A stretch of 62,126 bases of DNA, from assembly GCF_022397915.1 (NCBI RefSeq), contig NZ_JAKEUO010000026.1, positions 1-62,126 of the forward strand. Direction: 5' to 3'. A program made the translations under genes and the position numbers. This document shows positions 8,600-17,706 of the stretch, piece after piece. The notes beneath the pieces are model-generated. The model was not told where the DNA came from and searched no databases. It saw only the letters and a list, made by a program, of their open reading frames with translations. Position 1 is the first letter of the stretch. Each line of letters opens with the position of its first letter. The stretch comes from Vibrio sp. Isolate34 (GTDB taxonomy: Bacteria; Pseudomonadota; Gammaproteobacteria; Enterobacterales; Vibrionaceae).

Positions 8600-8830
8600 A
8601 TGAAGTACAACGCTGAACATATTGCTGATTTAAACCTCCTTCTTCAATTTGATGTAAGTAGCGCTGCTACGGGCATTAAAGTTCATCAAGAGGCTGCTCA
8701 AGAAACTCAAGACGCTGTTAAGCGCCTATTCGAAAAGAACCTTTGTACTCAGCCAGACGGCGGTTACCTAACAGATGAAGGTATCGAGATGGCAGAACGC
8801 GCAGACAAACTACTTCGCGTACTTAAATAA
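8600..8830 (+). CDS. Small conserved protein, TIGR02647-like
   Basis: This 76-residue protein starts MKYNAEHIADLNLLLQFDVS and contains GIKVHQEAAQETQDAVKRLFEKNL and a DGGYLTDEGIEMAERADKLL tail. The pattern is that of the short gammaproteobacterial family TIGR02647, whose function is unknown. The C-terminal half resembles a winged-helix wing (YLTDEG), so nucleic-acid binding is possible but unproven. It is a single-gene unit with a strong terminator behind it. Confidence 0.75.
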   Translation: MKYNAEHIADLNLLLQFDVSSAATGIKVHQEAAQETQDAVKRLFEKNLCTQPDGGYLTDEGIEMAERADKLLRVLK

Positions 8831-8847
8831 AGCTGCATTGTTCTAGT

Positions 8848-8882
8848 AAAAACTCCACTCGCTTCGGCCGTGGAGTTTTTTC
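8848..8882 (+). terminator. Rho-independent terminator
   Basis: AAAAACTCCAC and GTGGAGTTTTT form an 11-bp stem, followed by a T-run on the plus strand. Confidence 0.9.
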
Positions 8883-8944
8883 ATTTTTGGCCAAAGGTTT
8901 GTTAGGCTTATTGTAAATCCATCATTTTCAGTTGCGAGGGACAG

Positions 8945-9799
8945 ATGGCTTCAATATTTATTGTCGGTGCAGGATGGGTAGGTGCCCCTTTATCTGAGCA
9001 TCTTGAGAGACATGGTAACCGAGTGGTCGTCACCAAGACGACTCAAGCGGGTGCAAACACCATCGGTAATGAGCGTATTCCCTGTGAGGTTTTCAGCTTT
9101 AACGCATCACAGGCTGACCAAACTATCGGACAACTCTATTCGCTGTTGCTCGAAAACAATGCCGAGATTGTGATAGGCAGTTTCCCTCCTGGTTTTAGAA
9201 AAGGTGCAGGTCAAGAGTATGCCGATTACTGGCAGCAGCTAACCAGTGCTTGTCAGAAGGCGAACGTTAAGAAGCTCATTATGGTTAGCTCAACCACAGT
9301 TTACCCGACTAAACCCGGTGTATTAAATGAGCAAGATGCCTCACTTTTCCTCTCCACCTCAGATAAAGAGTACGCATCTTCCTTTTCCGATAACGCGCGT
9401 GTCATGCTGCAAGCTGAACAGTTGGTGATAGATTCAGGTATCGATTACACCATTCTTCGCTTTAGTGGCTTAATTGGTCCAAGTCGTCACCCATCAAGAT
9501 TTGTAAGTAAACTGAAGCAAGTGAGCACTCAAGCTCCGGCCAACATGCTTCATCTTGATGATGCCATTGGCGCCGTCGACTTCGCTATCAACCAGCTTCA
9601 CAATGAAGTCGTTAATGTGACCACACCAAATACCGTGTGTAAGGCGGAATTTTATGCCGCGGCACTGAAAAGCGCGAATAGCAGCGAGCCTCTGCCACCA
9701 GTTGTTGGTACACCAGACAAGCTGATCTCTTCGAAAAAGATACTCGACTTAGGTTATTCGTTTAAATTCGAATCCACATTGGACGCACTGCATGACTGA
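8945..9799 (+). CDS. NAD(P)-dependent SDR-family epimerase/dehydratase-like protein
   Basis: The 284-residue protein opens with a Rossmann dinucleotide site (IVGAGWVGAPLSEHL, residues 5-19). It has the extended-SDR body seen in the YeeZ-like group, with MVSSTTVYPT near residue 120 and LRFSGLIGPSRHP near residue 180. The usual catalytic YxxxK is not obvious, as in other atypical SDRs of this kind. The substrate is unknown. The start has GAGGGA just upstream. Its last 8 bases overlap the next gene, so the two are probably translated together. Confidence 0.75.
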   Translation: MASIFIVGAGWVGAPLSEHLERHGNRVVVTKTTQAGANTIGNERIPCEVFSFNASQADQTIGQLYSLLLENNAEIVIGSFPPGFRKGAGQEYADYWQQLTSACQKANVKKLIMVSSTTVYPTKPGVLNEQDASLFLSTSDKEYASSFSDNARVMLQAEQLVIDSGIDYTILRFSGLIGPSRHPSRFVSKLKQVSTQAPANMLHLDDAIGAVDFAINQLHNEVVNVTTPNTVCKAEFYAAALKSANSSEPLPPVVGTPDKLISSKKILDLGYSFKFESTLDALHD

Positions 9800-10457
9800 A
9801 CAATTTGTAGCTAAGAAAGAGCCCAATATTAAGCTGCACCGCGCGATCGACATCCTTTGGAACTTCATGTCTATGGGTCACAAGGTTGCGCCGTCAGACT
9901 GTATTTTTGTGTTGTGCAGCAACGATACTCGTGTTGCTGAATACGCAGCAGATCTCTACCATCAAAAGATTGCGCCATACATCGTTTTTTCTGGTGGTGT
10001 CGGACGCTTTACCGAAGGCAGCTTTGAACGCTCAGAAGCAGAAACCTTCGCTGCTATTGCCCGCGACTGTGGCGTGCCAGATTCAGACATTATCATAGAG
10101 AAACACGCGACTAATACTGGGGAGAATGTCCGCTTCACTCATGAGTTACTTACTGAGCGGGGGTTATCTCCGAAAAGACTGACCTTGGTACAGAAGCCTT
10201 TTATGGAGAAACGTACTTACGCGACCTTTAATAAGCAGTGGCCTGAAGCAGCAACAGAAATCACCGTGACATCAAAGTGGCAAGATTGGGTCGATTACTT
10301 TAATGAAGAGTTGCCATTGGATATGGTTTTAGGTGCGTTAGTGGCCGATTTTGAACGCATTAAGTCCTACCCTGCTCAAGGCTTCCAGATCGAAATGCCG
10401 ATTCCCGAAGAAGTTGATCACGCCTATTTAACGGTTAAGAAACTCGGCTTTGAATAA
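9792..10457 (+). CDS. YdcF family protein (DUF218/ElyC-SanA-YdcF superfamily)
   Basis: The 221-residue protein has the DUF218 core: CIFVLCSNDTRVAEYAADLY, VFSGGVGRFTEGSFERSEAETFA, IIIEKHATNTGENVRFT and LVQKPFMEKRTYATF. These acidic and basic loops define the superfamily. E. coli YdcF binds S-adenosylmethionine, and no enzymatic activity is settled. No signal peptide is present, so it is probably cytoplasmic, unlike the envelope proteins SanA and ElyC. It overlaps the SDR gene by 8 bases. Confidence 0.8.
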   Translation: MTEQFVAKKEPNIKLHRAIDILWNFMSMGHKVAPSDCIFVLCSNDTRVAEYAADLYHQKIAPYIVFSGGVGRFTEGSFERSEAETFAAIARDCGVPDSDIIIEKHATNTGENVRFTHELLTERGLSPKRLTLVQKPFMEKRTYATFNKQWPEAATEITVTSKWQDWVDYFNEELPLDMVLGALVADFERIKSYPAQGFQIEMPIPEEVDHAYLTVKKLGFE

Positions 10458-10482
10458 ATAGCGATGACCAATCAGAAAACAA

Positions 10483-10507
10483 AAACGGTGGCACTTGGCC
10501 ACCGTTT
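10483..10507 (+). terminator. Rho-independent terminator
   Basis: AAACGGTGGC pairs with GCCACCGTTT around ACTTG, followed by a short T-rich tail. It separates the convergent ydcF-like gene and tdk, and may work in both directions. Confidence 0.85.
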
Positions 10508-10560
10508 CTTACTTCTATTGCTTCGCTTTGTCATCCATTGCCAAGGCAAATAAGAAACGT

Positions 10561-11139
10561 CTATTTACCTAACGCTTCTTTATAGTGTGAGCGACAAACA
10601 GACACATATTTGTCGTTACCCCCAATGGCAACTTGGTCACCTTCAGCAATCGCAACACCGTGCTCGTCGGTACGGATCACCATGTTCGCTTTGCGGCCAC
10701 AGTGGCAGATGGTTTTCAGTTCCACCAGCTTATCAGCCCAAGACAACAAATAACGGCTGCCTTCAAACAGTTCACCCAAGAAGTCAGTACGTAAACCGTA
10801 ACACAGTACAGGGATATGCAGTTTATCCACCACTTCTGTTAGTTGGTATACCTGCTCTTTCGACAAGAACTGACACTCATCGATCAAAATACAATGACGT
10901 TTCTCTTCATCGTTTAGCTTTTTGATCGCATCAAACATGTTGGTGTCGTTTTTGAAAAGTTGCGCTTCAGATTGCAGACCAATTCGAGAACTAACTTTAC
11001 CGCTACCATAGCGATCATCCAATGCTGCCGTGAAGATCACTGGCGTCATGCCGCGCTCTTGGTAGTTGAATGAAGATTGAAGAAGCGTTGTTGATTTACC
11101 CGCATTCATTGCCGAGTAGTAAAAATACATCTGAGCCAC
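10561..11139 (-). CDS. tdk: Thymidine kinase
   Basis: Tdk phosphorylates thymidine to dTMP in pyrimidine salvage. The 192-residue protein is a type II (TK1-like) enzyme. It has a P-loop SAMNAGKST (residues 9-17), a Walker B/DECQF stretch (D87-E88-C89-Q90), the lid and substrate loop, and paired zinc cysteines in ICHCGRKAN and near the C-terminus (VCRSHY). It is a single-gene unit between two terminators. Confidence 0.96.
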   Translation of the reverse strand: MAQMYFYYSAMNAGKSTTLLQSSFNYQERGMTPVIFTAALDDRYGSGKVSSRIGLQSEAQLFKNDTNMFDAIKKLNDEEKRHCILIDECQFLSKEQVYQLTEVVDKLHIPVLCYGLRTDFLGELFEGSRYLLSWADKLVELKTICHCGRKANMVIRTDEHGVAIAEGDQVAIGGNDKYVSVCRSHYKEALGK

Positions 11140-11202
11140 AGAAATATTCCTGTTAAATAAAATTGAATATGAAAAGGTGAAGTTAGAGAATTTTTGCTAG
11201 AA

Positions 11203-11227
11203 AAAAGGGCTGAAAATCAGCCCTTTT
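11203..11227. terminator. Bidirectional-type terminator after cysS
   Basis: AAAAGGGCTGA pairs with TCAGCCCTTTT around AAA, an 11-bp stem with A/T runs on both sides. It lies 8 bases past the cysS stop. Confidence 0.88.
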
Positions 11228-11235
11228 TATAAGAT

Positions 11236-12621
11236 TTACTTACGACGCCAAGTCGTGCCTTCAGGGCCATCTTCTAAAACGATACCCAACTCATTGAGCT
11301 TGTCACGTGCAAGGTCGGCATTTGCCCAATCCTTTGAAGCACGAGAGTCGTTACGCAATTTGATCAACGCTTCGATTTCAGCCACTTCGTCATCGTTACC
11401 AGCCGCATCACCTTGTAGGAAGGCTTCTGGTTCTTGGTGAAGAATACCGATGATGTCTGCTAACTCACGCATCAATGCACCAAGTCCGCTTGCTTTCTCG
11501 ATGCTTTCAGGCTTGATACGGTTGATTTCACGCGCCATTTCAAACAGTACAGAGTAAGCTTCAGGCGTATTGAAGTCATCGTTCATCGCAGTAGAGAAGC
11601 GAGTTACGTACTCTTCGCCACCAGCAGGAGCTGCGGTAAGGTCTAGGCCACGAAGTGACGTGTATAGACGCTCTAGCGATGCGCGAGCTTGGTTTAGGTT
11701 GTCTTCGCTGTAGTTCAGTTGGCTACGGTAATGACCAGACATTAGGAAGTAACGCACTGTTTCAGCATCGTAGTGTGCGAGCACATCACGGATAGTGAAG
11801 AAGTTACCTAGTGACTTAGACATTTTTTCTCTGTCTACCATCACCATGCCACTGTGCATCCATGTGTTTACATAGTCAGTACCATGTGCACAGCAAGATT
11901 GCGCGATTTCGTTCTCGTGGTGTGGGAATTGTAGATCTGAGCCGCCACCGTGGATATCGAAGTGGTTACCTAGAATAGATGAGTTCATTGCTGAACATTC
12001 AATGTGCCAGCCTGGACGACCTGGGCCCCATGGTGATTCCCATGTTGGTTCACCTGGCTTAGACATCTTCCAAACAACGAAATCTAGTGGGCTACGTTTT
12101 GCAGAGTCTACGTCAACACGAGCGCCAGCTTGAAGCTGATCAAGGTCTTGCTTAGAAAGCTTACCGTACTCTTCGAACTTCTTAACTTCGAACATTACGT
12201 CGCCGTTACTTGCAACATATGCGTAGCCGCGTTCAATCAGCTTTTCAACAAGTTCGATGATTTCAGTGATGAACTCTGTTGCACGAGGTTCAACGTCTGG
12301 ACGCTTCATGTTCAATGCATCGAAATCAGCGTGCATTTCACCAATTAGACGCTCAGTCAGAGAGTCACAAGACTCGCCGTTTTCGTTAGCGCGCTTGATG
12401 ATTTTGTCATCGATATCTGTAATGTTACGAACGAAGTTCAAATCGTAACCAAGGTAACGAAGGTAGCGAGTTACTACGTCGAAAGAAACGAACGTACGAC
12501 CATGACCAATATGACAGAGATCGTATATGGTTACCCCACAGACATACATGCCGACTTTGCCAGCTGTAATTGGTTTGAATTCCTCTTTCTGTCTTGTGAG
12601 CGTGTTATATATCTTCAGCAT
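11236..12621 (-). CDS. cysS: Cysteine--tRNA ligase
   Basis: A class I aminoacyl-tRNA synthetase that charges tRNA-Cys. The 461-residue length is normal. The HIGH motif is HIGH at residues 37-40 and KMSKS is at 266-270. Zinc ligands are C28, C209, H234 and E238 (CGV, IECSAMN and HHENE motifs). It is divergent from ppiB, as in E. coli. Confidence 0.97.
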   Translation of the reverse strand: MLKIYNTLTRQKEEFKPITAGKVGMYVCGVTIYDLCHIGHGRTFVSFDVVTRYLRYLGYDLNFVRNITDIDDKIIKRANENGESCDSLTERLIGEMHADFDALNMKRPDVEPRATEFITEIIELVEKLIERGYAYVASNGDVMFEVKKFEEYGKLSKQDLDQLQAGARVDVDSAKRSPLDFVVWKMSKPGEPTWESPWGPGRPGWHIECSAMNSSILGNHFDIHGGGSDLQFPHHENEIAQSCCAHGTDYVNTWMHSGMVMVDREKMSKSLGNFFTIRDVLAHYDAETVRYFLMSGHYRSQLNYSEDNLNQARASLERLYTSLRGLDLTAAPAGGEEYVTRFSTAMNDDFNTPEAYSVLFEMAREINRIKPESIEKASGLGALMRELADIIGILHQEPEAFLQGDAAGNDDEVAEIEALIKLRNDSRASKDWANADLARDKLNELGIVLEDGPEGTTWRRK

Positions 12622-12810
12622 GATCTCTATCTATTTTATGGATTAATCAAAAATAAGATCGCAGTATAACAAGTCATACCTTAATAGGTAATCCCCAAAA
12701 GCAGTAATTACCTCAACAACCGAGTTAAGTGAATAATTTGATGATTTGAAAGTCCGCCAACATGCGCTAGAATTCGAACTTCATATTAAAAAGACAGTAA
12801 GGTAACAATC

Positions 12811-13305
12811 ATGATCATCCTTCACACAAATTTTGGTGACATCAAAGTTCAACTAAACGAAGAAAAAGCACCAGAAACAAGCGCAAACTTCCTACAGTAT
12901 TGCCGTGATGGTTTCTACGACAACACACTATTCCACCGTGTTATCGATGGTTTCATGATTCAAGGCGGCGGCATGACTTCTGGCCTTAAAGAAAAGGCAA
13001 CTCGTGCAACTATCAAGAACGAAGCAAACAACGGTCTAGCGAACAAAGTTGGTACGCTAGCAATGGCTCGTACTATGGAACCGCATTCAGCGAGCTCTCA
13101 GTTCTTCATCAACGTTAACGACAACTCTTTCCTAAACTTCCGTAGCGAAAGCCTAGACGGTTGGGGCTACTGTGTATTCGCAGAAGTTGTTGAAGGCATG
13201 GACGTCGTAAACAAGATCAAAGGTGTTAGCACTGGTTCTATGGGTATGCACCAAGATGTACCTCTAGAAGAAGTGATCATCACTGGTACAACAATCGAAG
13301 CTTAA
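12811..13305 (+). CDS. ppiB: Peptidyl-prolyl cis-trans isomerase B (cyclophilin)
   Basis: A cytoplasmic cyclophilin that speeds proline isomerisation. It is 164 residues, with the cyclophilin core FHRVIDGFMIQGGGMT (active-site Arg in FHRV), MARTMEPHSASSQFFIN and the GYCVFAEVVEGMDVV block. No signal peptide is present, which separates it from periplasmic PpiA. AAGGTAACAATC precedes the ATG. lpxH follows on the same strand after a terminator. Confidence 0.96.
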   Translation: MIILHTNFGDIKVQLNEEKAPETSANFLQYCRDGFYDNTLFHRVIDGFMIQGGGMTSGLKEKATRATIKNEANNGLANKVGTLAMARTMEPHSASSQFFINVNDNSFLNFRSESLDGWGYCVFAEVVEGMDVVNKIKGVSTGSMGMHQDVPLEEVIITGTTIEA

Positions 13306-13359
13306 TTACTTGCTTTCGATTAGTATTAATAATTGATGAGCCGATAAAATCAGGATACA

Positions 13360-13382
13360 GGGAGCGAATTGCTCCCTTTTTT
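13360..13382 (+). terminator. Rho-independent terminator of ppiB
   Basis: GGGAGC pairs with GCTCCC around GAATT and runs straight into six T residues. It ends 6 bases before the lpxH start, so read-through may be partial. Confidence 0.88.
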
Positions 13383-13388
13383 AGACCT

Positions 13389-14135
13389 ATGAAAACATAT
13401 TTTATATCAGATCTTCACCTTGCTCCGGCACGACAAGACATCACTGACTGCTTCCTAACCTTTATGAAGAATGAAGCGGTAGAGGCGGATGCACTTTATG
13501 TGTTAGGCGACCTTTTCGAATTCTGGATTGGTGACGACGATAAGAGTGAGTTCGCAACTTCTATCCGTCAAGCGTTTATCGATTTGGTAAAAACTGGCGT
13601 ACCTTGCTACTTCACTCAAGGTAACCGTGATTTCCTTGTCGGCAAAAAATTTGCCAAGCAAACTGGCGTGAAACTGCTAGACGAAGTATCGACAATCGAT
13701 ATCTACGGCCAAAAAGCGGTTGTGTTGCATGGTGATACCCTATGTACCGAAGATGTAAAGTATCTCGCCTTCAGAGAAAAAGTACATCAACCATGGCTTC
13801 AATGGGTCTTCAATAGAATTCCATTTTTCATCAAGAAGAAGATCGTCTCGAAGGTTCAATCTGATATCAAAGATGACAAGCAGACTAAGTCTCTCGACAT
13901 CATGGATGTGACACAGCAAGAGGTCGAGAACGTGATGGCGAAAAACAGTGTCGACCTTATGATCCACGGTCATACGCATCGGCCGAACGTCCATACGTTT
14001 GATGCTAATAATTGCACTAAAACGCGTATCGTACTTGGTGATTGGTATACGCAAGGCTCAGTGTTGGTGTTCACTCCGCAAAGTTTTGAACTACAGAATC
14101 GAGCGTTTAGCAATAGCTTTCAACATCAATCTTAA
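13389..14135 (+). CDS. lpxH: UDP-2,3-diacylglucosamine pyrophosphatase
   Basis: LpxH makes lipid X (2,3-diacylglucosamine-1-phosphate) in lipid A synthesis at the inner membrane surface. The 248-residue protein has the calcineurin-like metal site: SDLHL (D8, H10), LGDLFEFWIGDD, GNRDF, LHGD and GHTHRP. It follows ppiB, the same neighbour order as in E. coli. Confidence 0.95.
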   Translation: MKTYFISDLHLAPARQDITDCFLTFMKNEAVEADALYVLGDLFEFWIGDDDKSEFATSIRQAFIDLVKTGVPCYFTQGNRDFLVGKKFAKQTGVKLLDEVSTIDIYGQKAVVLHGDTLCTEDVKYLAFREKVHQPWLQWVFNRIPFFIKKKIVSKVQSDIKDDKQTKSLDIMDVTQQEVENVMAKNSVDLMIHGHTHRPNVHTFDANNCTKTRIVLGDWYTQGSVLVFTPQSFELQNRAFSNSFQHQS

Positions 14136-14246
14136 ACTTTCACTTTGATTATGATTGTCGGTCAGACTTTCTTAGATTGTGTATGGTAATTTTCACTGAA
14201 TTAGCTATGATCTTTGTATCAAAAGTAAACCGAACACAATACCAGA

Positions 14247-15464
14247 TTGAAATATTCATACGTAGCGCGTCAACCAATACTCGATACAGATAAGAAAACC
14301 ATAGGTTACGAGTTGCTATTCAGGGATGGTCCTAAGAACACTTTCCCTGAAGTAGAGCCGGATCTCGCTACTAGCCGCTTGCTTTCCGACCACTTCTTAT
14401 CGACCCACTATAATACGTTGGGTGATAAACTCGGGTTCGTGAACTTTCCTTATGTAAGCCTGATTAACTTGGTCCCTACCCTCTTTCCAAAAGAAAGCCT
14501 CGTTGTTGAGGTTCTTGAAGACTGCGAACCAACAGACGAACTACTGGAAGCCATTAAATCCATCTACGATGCGGGCTATACCATCGCATTGGATGACTTT
14601 GTGCCTAGTAAAGCGTGGAAGCGTTTCTTACCTTACGTCTCGATCATCAAATTTGATATTCGTTTAATCCCAATTGCAAAAGCTTCGATGTTCATGAACT
14701 CTCTCAAAGGGTTAAATATCAAGTTCCTTGCAGAAAAGGTTGAGACTTACGATGAGTACCAAGAAGCAAGCCAAGCTGGATTCTCCTATTTCCAAGGCTA
14801 TTTCTTCAGTAAGCCGGAAATGATTCAAACTCGCGCGCTCAACCCTGCATTTTTGACCATTGTCCAGCTGTTGAAAGAGATCGCTAACGATCCTATCGAC
14901 TTTAGTGAAGTAGAGCGCCTGATCACTCTGGATGTAACGTTGTCTTATAAGTTACTTGCTTACGTGAACTCTGCAGGCGGTTCAGCAACGACCATTCGTT
15001 CATTCCGCCAAGCACTTATTTTTCTAGGCGAGCAAAAGCTACGTAAGTTCGTTTCACTTGTAGCGATAGCTTCGGCAAAAGAAGATAAGCCAGATTCACT
15101 CTACGGTTTAGCGGTATTACGCGCACGTCAATGTGAGCTCTTAGTTGAGAAGATGAATGTGAAGGTTGAGCCCGGACAAGCCTTTTTGACCGGTATGTTC
15201 TCGCTACTGGATTCACTGTTTGATCAACCGTTGAAGCAAGTGCTGGACTCAGTGCCGATTGATGACGCGATTAAACAGGCTCTTATCCAACGCAAGGGCG
15301 TGTTAGGTGCCATTTTGGCTATGATTATTGCTTATGAACAAGCTCGATGGGATGAAGCAACCCGCATTCGTAAACTTCTCAAGCTCAGCGAGGCTCAATT
15401 AGGTCAAGCTTACGATGAAGCAACGACTTGGGCTCAAGAGCTGCTGTCACCCGCATTGAGGTAA
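14247..15464 (+). CDS. EAL-HDOD protein with degenerate EAL domain
   Basis: The 405-residue protein has an N-terminal EAL-like domain (about 1-200) and a C-terminal HDOD domain (about 205-400, with VTLSYKLLAYVNSA). The EAL signature is reduced to YELLFRDG and the DDFGTG loop reads DDFVPS. Hydrolysis of cyclic di-GMP is therefore unlikely, and a binding or scaffold role is more plausible. Proteins of this YuxH-like architecture act in motility and biofilm control in Vibrio. The only start that fits the family N-terminus is TTG at 14247 (KYSYVARQPIL), and no strong ribosome site precedes it, so expression may be low or regulated. Confidence 0.82.
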   Translation: MKYSYVARQPILDTDKKTIGYELLFRDGPKNTFPEVEPDLATSRLLSDHFLSTHYNTLGDKLGFVNFPYVSLINLVPTLFPKESLVVEVLEDCEPTDELLEAIKSIYDAGYTIALDDFVPSKAWKRFLPYVSIIKFDIRLIPIAKASMFMNSLKGLNIKFLAEKVETYDEYQEASQAGFSYFQGYFFSKPEMIQTRALNPAFLTIVQLLKEIANDPIDFSEVERLITLDVTLSYKLLAYVNSAGGSATTIRSFRQALIFLGEQKLRKFVSLVAIASAKEDKPDSLYGLAVLRARQCELLVEKMNVKVEPGQAFLTGMFSLLDSLFDQPLKQVLDSVPIDDAIKQALIQRKGVLGAILAMIIAYEQARWDEATRIRKLLKLSEAQLGQAYDEATTWAQELLSPALR

Positions 15465-15582
15465 TTCACTTCACATAATCGCTTCAATAGAAACTAAGCT
15501 TTGGTGAGCGCTCGTTTCTTGGTAAACTCCAACGCATTCATTTATGGCCTCTTAATAGAGGCCATTTATACAGGATTTGACT

Positions 15583-16107
15583 ATGTCTTTATGCCCATGC
15601 GGTAGCAAAAATACTTACCAACAATGCTGCGAATCAGCGCACCTTAATCACAGTTCAGTGGAAACACCTGAGCAATTGATGCGCTCACGTTATTCAGCGC
15701 ACGTGTTGGGGTTAGTTGATTATGTTATTGCGACTTACCACCCTAGCTGTAATGCAGAGGCTCAAAGAGAAGGTATTGCAAAATCTATCGATAGTGATTG
15801 GGCAGGCTTAGAAGTCATTGATACCGCTGCTGGCTCACACGAGAACGAAGGTTTTGTCGAGTTTAAAGCCTACTTCAATGAAGACGGCGCGCAATACTGC
15901 ATGCAAGAGCGCTCGCGTTTCGTTCGTGAAGATGGCCTTTGGTTCTATATCGATGGTGAGTTCCCAGAGCAAGAAAATGAACATGAAGAGCTAACAGATC
16001 CAGAGATTGACCCTCGGTTAAATCAAACCGTTGAGAGCTTTAAGATCGGTCGTAACGACCCATGTATTTGTGGCAGTGGTAAGAAATATAAAAAGTGCTG
16101 CGGGTAA
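15583..16107 (+). CDS. ychJ: YchJ family protein with N- and C-terminal SEC-C zinc motifs
   Basis: The 174-residue protein starts at ATG 15583, 7 bases after AGGA; the in-frame TTG at 15577 is less likely. It has two SEC-C type zinc clusters: CPCGS...CC at the N-terminus and CICGSGKKYKKCC at the extreme C-terminus. Between them is an NTF2-like YchJ domain with LMRSRYSAHV and TYHPSC. The biochemical role is not known. It stands alone between lpxH/EAL-HDOD and the end of the his operon. Confidence 0.88.
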   Translation: MSLCPCGSKNTYQQCCESAHLNHSSVETPEQLMRSRYSAHVLGLVDYVIATYHPSCNAEAQREGIAKSIDSDWAGLEVIDTAAGSHENEGFVEFKAYFNEDGAQYCMQERSRFVREDGLWFYIDGEFPEQENEHEELTDPEIDPRLNQTVESFKIGRNDPCICGSGKKYKKCCG

Positions 16108-16212
16108 CTCGTACATCTAGGAAGTCAGATTAAGAGAAGAGACTCCTGATGTCGCTTGGGCTCCTCGCAATGACGAGGCCTAAAGATGAAGCAATACGCG
16201 CAAGAACGCTAA

Positions 16213-16248
16213 AAAAGCCCCGTAAACATGGTTGTTTACGGGGCTTTT
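16213..16248 (-). terminator. Terminator of the his operon
   Basis: A perfect 15-bp stem, AAAAGCCCCGTAAAC with its complement, closes a 6-base loop. The minus strand continues TTAGCG, giving a T-run with the stem end. It lies 37 bases past the hisI stop. Confidence 0.9.
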
Positions 16249-16285
16249 ATCTATCTTTTGCGTGATTCGATAAATCTAAAGAGGC

Positions 16286-16936
16286 TTACTTATGGCGCTC
16301 TTTAAGTTTATTCACTACGTCGTTCATCGATAGGCCTTGGTCTTGAAGAAGAACCATTAGGTGGTAAATCAAATCGGCTGATTCACACACTAATTCCGCC
16401 TTATCGCCCGACGTCGCCGCAAGCGCGACTTCAACGCCTTCTTCGCCCACTTTTTGCGAAATACGCTTGGTGCCACGGGCATATAGACTGGCAGTATAAG
16501 AAGACTCAGGATCTGCGTCCTTGCGGGCAGCCAGTAGCTGCTCAAGTTGATGAAGCCACATCATCTGGGTCTCTTCTTGCGGATCAACATCCCAACATGT
16601 GGTGTTACCCAAGTGGCACGTTGGACCAATTGGATTCACTTTTACCAACAAGGTGTCATTGTCGCAATCAAGTGACATGTTCACCAGTTGCAGAACATTA
16701 CCCGAGGTCTCACCTTTCGTCCACAAACGCTCTTTAGTGCGTGAGAAAAAGGTTACTTGACCCGTTTCACCCGTTTTCTCAAGTGCTGCTGGGTTCATGT
16801 ATCCCATCATCAACACTTGGCTCGATTGGTAATCTTGAACAATAGCTGGCACTAAGCCATCTACTTTTTCCCAGTTAATACGCTCTGATAATGCGCCTAC
16901 TGCTGCTTTTGATAAGCTTGCGGTTTCAAAACTCAT
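16286..16936 (-). CDS. hisI: Bifunctional phosphoribosyl-AMP cyclohydrolase / phosphoribosyl-ATP pyrophosphatase
   Basis: HisIE carries out steps 2 and 3 of histidine synthesis. The N-terminal cyclohydrolase domain (about 20-125) has FFSRTKERLWTKGETSGN, the metal site LDCDNDTLL and PTCHLGNTTCW. The C-terminal pyrophosphatase domain (about 128-216) has KRISQKVGEEGVEVALAA. The 216-residue length is that of fused HisIE. It is the last gene of the operon and overlaps hisF by 4 bases (ATGA). Confidence 0.96.
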   Translation of the reverse strand: MSFETASLSKAAVGALSERINWEKVDGLVPAIVQDYQSSQVLMMGYMNPAALEKTGETGQVTFFSRTKERLWTKGETSGNVLQLVNMSLDCDNDTLLVKVNPIGPTCHLGNTTCWDVDPQEETQMMWLHQLEQLLAARKDADPESSYTASLYARGTKRISQKVGEEGVEVALAATSGDKAELVCESADLIYHLMVLLQDQGLSMNDVVNKLKERHK

Positions 16937-17706
16937 AGTCGCACCTCTACATCTTGTTGTTTTAAGTACTGTTTAAGTTCACCAATATTGATGACTTGCT
17001 TGTGGAATACCGAAGCCGCTAATGCTCCGTCCACGTTGGTCTTTTTGTAGGCTTCAGCAAAGTGCTCCATCGCACCTGCGCCACCAGAGGCAATCAAAGG
17101 CACGTTACACACTTCGCGAACCATGTTGAGTTGCTCGATGTCGTAACCGTTACGAACGCCATCTTGGTTCATCATGTTTAATACAATCTCACCGGCGCCA
17201 CGCTTCTGTACTTCCTGCACCCAATCTTTGGTTTCCCATTTGGTCGCTTTAGTACGCGCTTCATCACCAGTAAATTGGTAAACCTGATACTTGCCTGTTT
17301 CTTTGTCGAAGTATGAGTCGATACCAACAACGATACACTGAACGCCGAATTTATCAGCAAGGTCAGTGATCAGTTGAGGGTTAGCCAATGCAGGCGAGTT
17401 GATCGATACTTTATCCGCACCAAACTCAAGAATGCGCGCTGCATCTTCTGCTGATTTAATGCCACCAGCGACACAGAAAGGAATATCAATCACTTCTGCG
17501 ACACGCTTGACCCAGCTCTTGTCGACGACACGGCCATCGCTCGATGCCGTGATATCGTAAAATACCAATTCATCAGCGCCCTCTTCCGCGTAGCGCTGTG
17601 CTAACGGAACGATGTCGCCAATGATTTCGTGGTTACGGAACTGAACGCCCTTGACCACTTGTCCGTCACGGACATCCAAACAAGGGATTATTCGCTTTGC
17701 CAACAT
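16933..17706 (-). CDS. hisF: Imidazole glycerol phosphate synthase, cyclase subunit
   Basis: HisF joins with HisH to make imidazole glycerol phosphate and AICAR from PRFAR. The 257-residue TIM barrel has the catalytic aspartates in IPCLDVRDGQVVKG (D11) and GIDSYFD (near D130), plus two phosphate-binding loops (VAGGIKS and ASGGAG). It overlaps hisA by 19 bases and hisI by 4. Confidence 0.97.
   Translation of the reverse strand: MLAKRIIPCLDVRDGQVVKGVQFRNHEIIGDIVPLAQRYAEEGADELVFYDITASSDGRVVDKSWVKRVAEVIDIPFCVAGGIKSAEDAARILEFGADKVSINSPALANPQLITDLADKFGVQCIVVGIDSYFDKETGKYQVYQFTGDEARTKATKWETKDWVQEVQKRGAGEIVLNMMNQDGVRNGYDIEQLNMVREVCNVPLIASGGAGAMEHFAEAYKKTNVDGALAASVFHKQVINIGELKQYLKQQDVEVRL

Noticed and set aside
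15546..15563. GGCCTC/GAGGCC hairpin before ychJ as a terminator of the EAL-HDOD gene
   Set aside because: The stem is only 6 bp with no T-run, and it lies close to the ychJ ribosome site. Its role is unclear.
16118..16190. Possible degenerate Vibrio intergenic repeat behind ychJ (ctcctgatg...gcaatgacgagg)
   Set aside because: It vaguely resembles dispersed repeats I recall from Vibrio genomes. There is no second copy in the window, so it cannot be supported.
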